Shown piece by piece: positions 1 through 4,911 of a stretch of 17,339 nucleotides of DNA. Source of the stretch: Streptomyces sp. NBC_00513 (lineage in GTDB: Bacteria > Actinomycetota > Actinomycetes > Streptomycetales > Streptomycetaceae); assembly GCF_041431415.1 (NCBI RefSeq), contig NZ_CP107848.1, positions 1 to 17,339 on the forward strand, written 5' to 3'. The number at the start of each line of letters is the position of its first letter. The stretch's first letter is position 1. A program made the position numbers and the translations under genes. The notes under the pieces were generated by a model, which was not told the DNA's origin, ran no database searches, and worked only from the letters and a program-made list of their open reading frames with translations.

Positions 1-26
1 ACGGACCAGCTCCAAGCGAGTACGAC

Positions 27-44
27 GGTACTACACTGTGTACC
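27..44. promoter_or_regulatory. Putative GntR operator, copy 1
   Basis: An imperfect 18-bp palindrome with outer arms GGTAC/GTACC and a perfect 11-bp core TACACTGTGTA (32-42). It overlaps the -35 of the proposed gntR promoter and the -10 of the proposed leftward promoter. The geometry suits autoregulation by the adjacent GntR protein; binding is inferred. Confidence 0.45.
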
Positions 45-67
45 TCAGTGCCACACCCTTGTAGCAT
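39..67 (+). promoter_or_regulatory. Candidate gntR promoter, copy 1
   Basis: A -35-like TGTACC (39-44) lies 17 bp from a -10-like TAGCAT (62-67), which fits the loose actinobacterial sigma-70 pattern. Transcription would start near 74, about 53 bases before the gntR start. The -35 overlaps the 27-44 palindrome. Confidence 0.4.
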
Positions 68-70
68 CAA
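42..70 (-). promoter_or_regulatory. Candidate leftward operon promoter, copy 1
   Basis: On the minus strand TTGATG (70-65) and TGAGGT (47-42) are separated by 17 bp. In this copy it points off the left edge of the window. In the circle it would drive the membrane-protein operon; its intact equivalent is at 8719-8747. Confidence 0.4.
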
Positions 71-80
71 GTCCCCAGGG

Positions 81-94
81 CAAGTTCGAACTTG
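81..94. promoter_or_regulatory. Perfect 14-bp palindrome in the gntR leader, copy 1
   Basis: CAAGTTCGAACTTG is fully self-complementary and lies between the proposed gntR transcription start and its ribosome binding site, where a bound repressor would block transcription. Its half-sites do not match the 27-44 element, so it may bind a different protein. Confidence 0.4.
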
Positions 95-126
95 ACCCGC
101 CGTCACCAACAGCAGGAGCGACCGCC

Positions 127-864
127 ATGGACCCCACCGAAATCGGCTACCTAGACATCACCGACCACTACCGCCGGCTGATCGCCGACCGGCAGATCAC
201 CGACGGCGCGCGGCTGCCCTCGGTGCGCGACATCGCCACCGAGTGGGGCGTGGCCACCAAGACCGCGCAGCGGGCCCTGAAGGCCCTCTCGATGGAGGGC
301 TACGCCTCTGCGGTGCGTGGACTCGGCTACGCGGCGACCTTCCGCCCCCACGACTTCGCGACCCTGCGCGTACGCGTGAACGGCTCCCGCGAACGCGGGG
401 AGGCGTATGCCCCCGGCGACGAACAGCGCATCCTGTCCGCGAAGCTGACGCCCGCCGGCGGCGCGGTCTCCGAAGTCCTCGGGATCGAGCCGACCGACCT
501 CGCGGTGCTCCGAACCGGGAGCGTGACCCGGGCGGGTCGGGTCATCCGGATGTCACACTCCTGGTTCCCCGCCGAACTCGCCGATCTCGTCCCGGAACTG
601 CTGACCACCGAGTCCACCCCGCCCGGCAACGTCGCCCGGATCGAGGCAGCGACTGGCCGCAGGACCGAACTCACCGCCGACCACTTCACCGTGGACCTCA
701 CCGCCCTCCAGCACGTCCAGGGTTTCGGGGTCGCCCAGGGGACACCGGTCCTCGTACGCACCACGGTCCGCCACGACGGGCAGGGCGTCATCGAGTACGG
801 AACCACCTGGTTCCCTCGCAACGTGGTCCTCGCCGTCGAGTACAACGAGGTGGCCGGCAACTGA
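127..864 (+). CDS. GntR/HutC-family transcriptional regulator (KorA/KorSA-like)
   Basis: This 245-aa protein has an N-terminal winged helix of GntR type (about residues 7-72, with LPSVRDIATEWGVATKTAQ followed by the wing at GLGYAAT) and a C-terminal UTRA-like domain (about 95-240), the HutC subfamily plan. Length and layout match KorA/KorSA/TraR regulators of Streptomyces plasmids, which repress transfer genes and themselves. The start is well placed: AGGAG at 114-118 lies 8 nt before the ATG. It is transcribed divergently from the leftward membrane-protein operon, with palindromes between them, and is followed by a terminator. The family assignment is strong. The role as repressor of the operon is inferred from position, and the UTRA ligand, if any, is unknown. 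Confidence 0.85.
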   Translation: MDPTEIGYLDITDHYRRLIADRQITDGARLPSVRDIATEWGVATKTAQRALKALSMEGYASAVRGLGYAATFRPHDFATLRVRVNGSRERGEAYAPGDEQRILSAKLTPAGGAVSEVLGIEPTDLAVLRTGSVTRAGRVIRMSHSWFPAELADLVPELLTTESTPPGNVARIEAATGRRTELTADHFTVDLTALQHVQGFGVAQGTPVLVRTTVRHDGQGVIEYGTTWFPRNVVLAVEYNEVAGN

Positions 865-887
865 ACCCAGACCGCTTCAACACCCTT

Positions 888-916
888 CAGCCCCCGCCGG
901 AGTTCGGCGGGGGCTG
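888..916 (+). terminator. Terminator of gntR
   Basis: A perfect 12-bp stem (cagcccccgccg, loop gagtt, complementary arm) begins 23 bp after the gntR stop codon. It lacks a T-tract, as is common for actinobacterial terminators. It also separates gntR from the convergent zinc-knuckle gene. Confidence 0.75.
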
Positions 917-1242
917 CGTCGTATCGCTCGGGTCGACTGTGGGGCGCCTACCGTCAAATGGCATGCGCGGCCGGCTGGGACGGCGGCTGCGGGCGCGCTC
1001 GGATCAGCAAAAGCGGCCGGCGGCGGGAGGGGTGGGGTCGGGGGCCGTCCGTCACCTCTCAGCGACCCCGGACTCTGGCCGGGCGCCGTACCCCCGCCGT
1101 CACGGATGCGGGCGCGTGAGGCGCACGACCGCCCCGTCTCGGGCTGGCGGGGAGCTATCAGCTGCCGCGATGCGGATCCGCCGTCAATCTCGCTCCGCTC
1201 GTGACAGGTCCGTCGTGGGCGCGGGTTCGGGTGCGGGCCGTC
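917..1242. other. Intergenic region between convergent genes, no gene seen
   Basis: About 325 bp between the gntR terminator and the end of the leftward 143-aa gene. Open frames here lack plausible starts. I see a 10-bp palindrome, gcggatccgc (1172-1181), and a 17-base stretch (1188-1204) that also occurs exactly at 5537-5553 inside the DUF2637 gene. Nothing else is recognisable. Confidence 0.5.
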
Positions 1243-1674
1243 TCACCAGAGGCCACTACCCCCCTTCCGCCGGCCCTTGCCGACAGCCTCGGCACGAGCC
1301 GCCAACGCCCTCGCGAGCCCGGACGAGTCAGGGTCCACAGCCGGCGGGGCCGGCGGCGCGGGCGGGGCCAGCTCGAAGTCACCGCCCGCCGGCTCCTGGT
1401 GGTGGTCGACGTCCACCGACGTCCGCTCGATCGCCGTCGCGAGGAAGAGCGCCGCCTGCATCTCGCGGGGCGCCGGCACCGGCACCGGCGAGGCCGCCGG
1501 CGCGCGGTCCCGCTTCATCGGCAGGCCCAGGCGCTCAGCCTCGTACGCACGCTGCCGGTGCGACCGCCGGCAGTAGCGCCGCGGCGTACGGGTGCCGAGC
1601 TGACTCACCGGCTCACCACACCACCGACACCCCGGATCCGGACCCACCCGCCGCACCACCACGTCATCGCTCAT
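1243..1674 (-). CDS. Small zinc-knuckle protein, function unknown
   Basis: This 143-aa protein carries C16-x2-C19-x15-C35-x3-H39 and the run YCRRSHRQRAYEAERLG, resembling the short Cys-rich motif ending in YC-x3-C-RQRAY found in many actinobacterial plasmid proteins, here with His as the fourth ligand. Rep has a related motif at C75/C80/C94/C98. The C-terminal half is low complexity, with a Pro/Ala stretch around 102-113 and a basic tail (GKGRRKGG). A longer reading from 1950 is open, but the two operator palindromes lie in that extension and the composition changes, so I chose the ATG at 1674. There is little Shine-Dalgarno, so the message may be leaderless. A role in DNA binding or copy-number control is plausible but unproven. 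Confidence 0.65.
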   Translation of the reverse strand: MSDDVVVRRVGPDPGCRWCGEPVSQLGTRTPRRYCRRSHRQRAYEAERLGLPMKRDRAPAASPVPVPAPREMQAALFLATAIERTSVDVDHHQEPAGGDFELAPPAPPAPPAVDPDSSGLARALAARAEAVGKGRRKGGSGLW

Positions 1675-1684
1675 GCCTGCACCG

Positions 1685-1739
1685 TAGCCGTCACTGTGAC
1701 GGCTAGACCGGACCCACCTAGCCGTCACAGTGACGGCTA
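1685..1739. promoter_or_regulatory. Paired 21-bp palindromic operators upstream of the zinc-knuckle gene
   Basis: Two near-perfect palindromes with arms TAGCCGTCAC/GTGACGGCTA sit at 1685-1705 and 1719-1739 and differ only at the central base (T or A), so they are exact reverse complements of each other. They are 34 bp apart. On the minus strand TACGGT (1686-1681) just after the first could be a -10, so a bound dimer would cover the promoter of the 143-aa gene. The binding protein is unknown; candidates are the 143-aa protein or the GntR regulator. Confidence 0.65.
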
Positions 1740-1831
1740 GCCCCGCGTCGAGGACGAGCACCAGGCGCACGAGCCCGGCCGCCGTCGACCGGTACGTCAT
1801 CGAGGCCAGCCGTACGTCTACGCGATGACGT

Positions 1832-1864
1832 ACGTCGAGGAGCACCAGGCCGTCACCGACGACG
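1832..1864 (+). repeat. 33-bp direct repeat, left member
   Basis: Matches 2563-2595 at 32 of 33 positions (G in place of C at 1840). Both include AGCACCAGGCCGTCACCGAC. The two members bracket the iteron and palindrome block. A further core GAGCACCAGGC lies at 1756-1766. Confidence 0.8.
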
Positions 1865-2064
1865 TCGACCAGGAGCACGCGCAGCACCGGAATAGCGACC
1901 AGCCGCCGAACACCTCTGGCACTACGCCGATCCGGAGCCCGACCCAGCACCGCGGATCCCGCCCCACGGGACCACGCTCACTCGACCACCCAGAAGGGCA
2001 CACCTCTTGCTACCCGCCCCCGAAGACCACCCCACCCCCCCACCCACACATATAAGTCCGGCTA

Positions 2065-2091
2065 GTCACCGGGCCAGATCCGGCCGGTGAC
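2065..2091. repeat. Inverted repeat GTCACCGG(g)CC / GGCCGGTGAC
   Basis: Ten paired bases with one bulged G and a 6-base loop (agatcc). It carries the same TCACCGG/CCGGTGA heptamer that builds the 38-bp palindrome at 2238-2275, so the two may bind the same factor. Confidence 0.5.
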
Positions 2092-2122
2092 CAGCGCGGA
2101 TGCGCGGGGGTCGGACGTACCG

Positions 2123-2194
2123 CTTCCCCCCATGTTTCCCCCCATGTCTCCCCGGATGTTTCCCCCCATGTCTCCCCCCTTGTTTCCCCCCATG
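2123..2194. repeat. Six tandem 12-bp repeats (iteron-like array)
   Basis: Units of consensus TTTCCCCCCATG run without spacers at 2123, 2135, 2147, 2159, 2171 and 2183. Three are exact; the first begins CTT, the third is TCTCCCCGGATG and the fifth TCTCCCCCCTTG. The array gives purine-rich CATGGGGGGAAA on the minus strand. It could be a protein-binding array for replication, partition or transfer. The absence of spacers excludes a CRISPR. An open frame reading through it on the minus strand is a by-product of the repeats. Confidence 0.85.
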
Positions 2195-2237
2195 TGTTCA
2201 CGGGAGCACCCAGGTATCTGCCGATACGGATCATGAA

Positions 2238-2275
2238 ACCGGTGACTCACCGGTCCGGACCGGTGAGTCACCGGT
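2238..2275. repeat. Perfect 38-bp palindrome
   Basis: The segment is fully self-complementary about TCCGGA, each half containing CCGGTGACTCACCGG or its complement. It is built from repeated CCGGTGA/TCACCGG heptamers that continue to 2277. It can form a long hairpin in single-stranded plasmid DNA, or two or more operator sites. Confidence 0.85.
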
Positions 2276-2276
2276 G

Positions 2277-2298
2277 ACTCACCAACCGGCTGGTGAGT
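2277..2298. repeat. Inverted repeat ACTCACCA / TGGTGAGT
   Basis: Eight-bp perfect arms flank a 6-base loop (accggc), directly abutting the 38-bp palindrome and using a related half-site. Probably part of the same structured element. Confidence 0.6.
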
Positions 2299-2333
2299 GA
2301 GCGCGGAGAGGCCGGCTGTCAGGCCAGAACGGT

Positions 2334-2365
2334 GGAGCAAGATAGTGCGTACTGGGCCCAGTACG
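2334..2365 (-). other. Candidate double-strand origin element (CTTGCTCC plus 18-bp palindrome)
   Basis: An 18-bp perfect palindrome CGTACTGGGCCCAGTACG (2348-2365) is followed on the Rep coding strand by CACTATCTTGCTCC (2347-2334). The pattern CCAGTA-N8-CTTGCTCC recurs at 2673-2652 across the rep stop codon. A hairpin beside a short nick-like sequence is the usual layout of rolling-circle origins. The nick-site assignment is inference; I cannot confirm the motif for this Rep family. Confidence 0.35.
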
Positions 2366-2368
2366 GTG

Positions 2369-2460
2369 CGGCCGAGGACGGCCGGAGCATGATCAAACGG
2401 GGTGGATGGACAAAGGCAGTTCCCCTGTCTGGAGAACTGCGACCGAGCGGCAGACTGCCG
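2369..2460. other. Cluster of small stem-loops, possible single-strand origin
   Basis: Three hairpins follow closely: CGGCCG-agga-CGGCCG (2369-2384), GCAGTTC/GAACTGC with an 11-base loop (2416-2440) and CGGCAGACTGCCG (2448-2460). With the palindromes at 2238-2365 they make a highly folded single strand, as expected for an sso or a sti-like element of pIJ101-type plasmids. Confidence 0.35.
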
Positions 2461-2562
2461 TCATGAGCACCCCCCGCCGCGCGCTCGGCGCCGGCCCGAC
2501 GTCGAGCACCAGGCCGCCGGCCGCGATACCCGCACCGCGGCTTCTGCCGGCGGAACGAGCGG

Positions 2563-2595
2563 ACGTCGAGCAGCACCAGGCCGTCACCGACGACG
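2563..2595 (+). repeat. 33-bp direct repeat, right member
   Basis: Partner of 1832-1864 (32/33 identity). A further GAGCACCAGGC follows at 2595-2605, and another lies at 2504-2514. Confidence 0.8.
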
Positions 2596-2666
2596 AGCAC
2601 CAGGCCGTGAAGATGCCGGAGGGCCGGCGCCATCTCGGCACCGGCCCCGGCGGAGCAAGTTGGGCG

Positions 2667-4763
2667 CTACTGGACCGTTAGCGCGTGCCGGGCCGCACGG
2701 ATGTGGGCCAGCAGGTTGACGGCCTCGACCGGTGCCGCCAACGCCGACTTGGCGGGCTTGTACTTGGCCATCCACTCGGCAACCTGCTGTTCGGACCGCC
2801 GCTTCCGCGCCTTCGCGTTGACCCGCTCGTACAGGTCCGCCTGCACCCTGGCCAGCTGCTCGGCAGTCGCCACCCGGACGTGGTCGGCCCGGCCGCCGAG
2901 GTCGACGACGACGTCGGCCGCCGTGTCGTACGACTCGGTCTTGATGACGTCCTGCATGTGCAGTTCGGCGTCCCCGTCGACCACCTTGTCGTGGGCGTCA
3001 CGCGTGAGGATGACCCCGCCGGTCAACTCCTGGTTCTTGTCCTGCTCGAAGACGAACGCCTTGTTCGTCTCATCGGAGTCGTCTCCGGTGAGCTGGACGT
3101 GACCGCGCAGGCCGCGCGTCCACTCGATCGCCCGCCGGCCGGCCATGGCGCTCTCGTACTCCGCCCACCAGATCCGGCACTGCGCGGCGGTACCGTACCC
3201 CTCCGCCCGCGCAGGCTTGAGCCTCGCGACCTCCAGGTCGTGCAGCCGGTAGAGCATCTGGAACGGCGTCATGGACTGGCCCCGGTACGACTTGTTGTCG
3301 GCGCGGGTGGTCTCCATCGCGGCCCCGCTCGCAGCGTCCAGATCCGCGCGGACCGACGCCGCCGGCGCCTTGCCGTCCTGGACCTTGGTCAGGTACTCGA
3401 TCAGCGCTTCGTCGTCCGCCGACGTGATCAGCTTGACCATGACGCCGTGGCCCTTGCCCTCGCACTTGCAGTCGCGGGTGTAGCAGTCGGTCGAGGGCGT
3501 GAACTCCGGGTCTGCCTTGGCAAGAGCGCCGGTCCACAGCTCGCGGAGCCAGTCCTCCCACTCCTCCAGCGCGTCGCCCCCGGGCGTGAAGTAGCCGGCT
3601 ACCTTGCCCTTGGCCGGGGTCCCGTTGACCTTGCCGCCGAGGAACACGAGCCCGTTCGTGTGCGGGTGCCAGCCGTGCTCCAGCGACCGCGTCACCTCCG
3701 AGGCCCGGACCATGCCCGCGTACCCGATCCGGTGCCGGATGCCCTGCTCCGCCGCACGGACCGAGTGCCCGAACGACCCGTCCTTGCGCTCCCACCAGGA
3801 CACCGCCTCGGGCCGGCCGTAGAACCTCGGGTCGGTGAGCATCGTCTGGTAGGCGCCGGGTACCCGCCGCGGCTTCCCGTTCCGGTCCCGGACCGGGGCG
3901 CCGTCCGCATCGAGCATCGGCGCGCCCCACATCGCGGCCGCGAGCCGGGCCAGTTCGTGCGTCCGGTTGTGCCGGGCGGTGAGGACGACCACGGCGAGCG
4001 TGCCGCCAGCCGCCAGCCACCTCAGAGCGCCCGTCTTCAGTTCCTCGGTCCGGCCCCGGCGGATCGCACCGGAGCACTCCGGGCAGAACCAGATCCGCCC
4101 GCAGCGGACGAGCCCGATCGTCACGACGTAGCCGCGCGTCGAGCGGGCGTAGATCACTCCCGTCTCCGGGTCGAGCACCCGCCGGCCGCAGCCCCCGCAC
4201 GCGTCGATGCCCGAGACCCGGTTCAGAACCTTCCGGCCCTGGTAGCGCCGAATCGCGGCAGCCGCCGCTTTGTCCGCGCGGGTCTGTTCTGAGGGGCGCT
4301 GCGCCCCCTCAGACTCCCCCGCTCCACCCTCCGGACGTTCCCGCAGGTCAGAGGCGGTCTGGCCGCTCTTGGAAAACTCTGTCAACCCTTTACCTAGTTG
4401 TGCAGCTCCGCTGCCCTGTTCTTGCAGGTCAGAGGCCGTTTTCGGGGTGGATTTCGCGTCACCCTTGCGACAGGTGGGAGAGCAGTAGCTCTGACCCGCT
4501 CGCGAGCGGGTGAACTGGCGTCCGCACGCCTTCCGCCGGCAGCGGGCCCGCCGGGCGGGTACACGAACGGCCCCGCTCTGCGACGCGTCCGGGGACGGGG
4601 TCGCGGCCGGGGCCGAGGTTCCTGCATCATGGGAGAGCACTGCGTGAGCACCAATCCGGGGTCCGTGAGAAGAAGTCGGGTTCTGGTGTTCGCGGAATGA
4701 GGTCCGGCGTTGACGCGCCGGACCTCTCCGCGTTTCTGGAGTTATGTGGGTCGAGCCTGTCAC
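2667..4763 (-). CDS. rep: RepSA-type HUH rolling-circle replication initiator
   Basis: This 698-aa protein should nick the double-strand origin and start rolling-circle replication. The core has a Cys cluster (C189-x2-C192, C221, C227-x2-C230), a first strand motif AVVVLTARHN (257-266), the HUH metal-binding motif in GWHPHTN (H366, H368) and the likely catalytic tyrosine in EYLTK (Y457, with K460), in the order expected of pSAM2/pIJ101-type initiators. It exceeds the roughly 450-residue relatives because of an extra N-terminal 170 residues: a knuckle (C75-x4-C80-x13-C94-x3-C98) and a Ser/Gln/Glu-rich linker with TASDL twice. The start is uncertain: 4763 is a GTG with a weak ribosome site, a strong hairpin covers codons 11-25, and a second in-frame GTG lies at 4640. 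A terminator at 4832-4862 separates it from the upstream operon. Confidence 0.88.
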   Translation of the reverse strand: MTGSTHITPETRRGPARQRRTSFREHQNPTSSHGPRIGAHAVLSHDAGTSAPAATPSPDASQSGAVRVPARRARCRRKACGRQFTRSRAGQSYCSPTCRKGDAKSTPKTASDLQEQGSGAAQLGKGLTEFSKSGQTASDLRERPEGGAGESEGAQRPSEQTRADKAAAAAIRRYQGRKVLNRVSGIDACGGCGRRVLDPETGVIYARSTRGYVVTIGLVRCGRIWFCPECSGAIRRGRTEELKTGALRWLAAGGTLAVVVLTARHNRTHELARLAAAMWGAPMLDADGAPVRDRNGKPRRVPGAYQTMLTDPRFYGRPEAVSWWERKDGSFGHSVRAAEQGIRHRIGYAGMVRASEVTRSLEHGWHPHTNGLVFLGGKVNGTPAKGKVAGYFTPGGDALEEWEDWLRELWTGALAKADPEFTPSTDCYTRDCKCEGKGHGVMVKLITSADDEALIEYLTKVQDGKAPAASVRADLDAASGAAMETTRADNKSYRGQSMTPFQMLYRLHDLEVARLKPARAEGYGTAAQCRIWWAEYESAMAGRRAIEWTRGLRGHVQLTGDDSDETNKAFVFEQDKNQELTGGVILTRDAHDKVVDGDAELHMQDVIKTESYDTAADVVVDLGGRADHVRVATAEQLARVQADLYERVNAKARKRRSEQQVAEWMAKYKPAKSALAAPVEAVNLLAHIRAARHALTVQ
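4289..4312. repeat. Hairpin-forming segment inside rep
   Basis: CTGAGGGG and CCCC(C)TCAG pair around cgctgcg within the low-complexity linker of Rep (about residues 151-158). It may be only a product of the composition. Confidence 0.35.
4494..4511. repeat. Perfect 18-bp palindrome inside rep
   Basis: ACCCGCTCGCGAGCGGGT is fully self-complementary and encodes TRSRAG at residues 85-90, between the two Cys pairs of the N-terminal knuckle. It could be a binding site embedded in the coding sequence or chance in GC-rich DNA. Confidence 0.5.
4691..4732 (-). promoter_or_regulatory. Strong hairpin at the 5' end of rep
   Basis: Outer arms CGCGGA/TCCGCG and inner 11-bp arms GAGGTCCGGCG/CGCCGGACCTC pair around a 6-base loop, with a 2-base bulge. 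It falls on codons 11-25 of the longest reading of Rep. Possible roles are a translational block or attenuator in the rep leader, which would imply a downstream start, an operator, or an origin cruciform. Confidence 0.55.
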
Positions 4764-4911
4764 AAGTGGCGGCCCATCAGCCGCGAGGCGCCAATGTCGC
4801 CTTGGGGCTGGTGGGGTTTCGAGGGCCGAGGAACGCCCCGCCGACTAGGTCGGCGGGGCGTTGGTGTGCCCTGTCAGCTCTCGCGGTTGGTCGCGGTCAG
4901 CGGGTGGGTGC
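4764..4911. other. Intergenic region between the spread-like operon and rep
   Basis: 148 bp holding the operon terminator (4832-4862) and presumably the rep promoter in the roughly 70 bp between the terminator and the rep start. I could not identify convincing -35/-10 boxes. Confidence 0.5.
4832..4862 (-). terminator. Terminator of the membrane-protein operon
   Basis: Perfect 14-bp stem AACGCCCCGCCGAC with a 3-base loop, starting about 50 bp beyond the DUF2637 gene stop. Read leftward it ends in TT followed by CC, so only a short T stretch. It should isolate rep transcription from the upstream operon. Confidence 0.85.

Larger units (their letters stand above)
1740..2666. other. Repeat-rich region without a convincing gene, candidate origin region
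   Basis: About 930 bp between the paired operators and the rep stop codon. It holds a 33-bp direct repeat (1832-1864 and 2563-2595), five copies of a GAGCACCAGGC-type motif, a bulged stem at 2065-2091, six tandem 12-bp repeats (2123-2194), a perfect 38-bp palindrome (2238-2275) and further stem-loops up to 2460. Such structure beside an HUH rep gene is expected of double-strand and single-strand origins or a transfer locus. Short open frames on both strands lack ribosome binding sites and encode repeat-derived or low-complexity sequence. Confidence 0.55.

Noticed and set aside
1188..1204. 17-base exact match with 5537-5553 as a possible recombination site
   Set aside because: Short and composed of a common GC-rich Arg/Ser-codon string; no flanking symmetry or recombinase gene.
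243..1706. Long plus-strand ORF (487 codons) overlapping gntR and the region beyond
   Set aside because: Runs through gntR in another frame and through its terminator; Arg/Pro-rich sequence without a domain.
1825..2055. Plus-strand 76-codon ORF sharing VEEHQAVTDD with the 2406-2681 frame
   Set aside because: Composition collapses into Pro/His low complexity after about 25 codons and there is no ribosome site. Treated as a repeat rather than a gene.
2123..2194. CRISPR-like short repeats
   Set aside because: The 12-bp units are contiguous with no spacers and there are no cas genes.
2010..2340. Minus-strand frames with repeating GETWGET or MGGN peptides
   Set aside because: They are translations of the 12-bp iterons; no ribosome site, and the flanks are palindromic DNA.
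2406..2681. Plus-strand 91-codon ORF, alternatively from the ATG at 2463, with high GC3
   Set aside because: No ribosome binding site, made largely of the dispersed repeats, and it runs into the 3' end of rep. GC3 is high in most frames here. Possible but unsupported.
2685..4292. Long plus-strand ORF (535 codons) antisense to rep
   Set aside because: Mirror frame of a GC-rich gene. Its product is Arg/Pro/Val-rich with no motif, whereas the minus frame has the HUH core.
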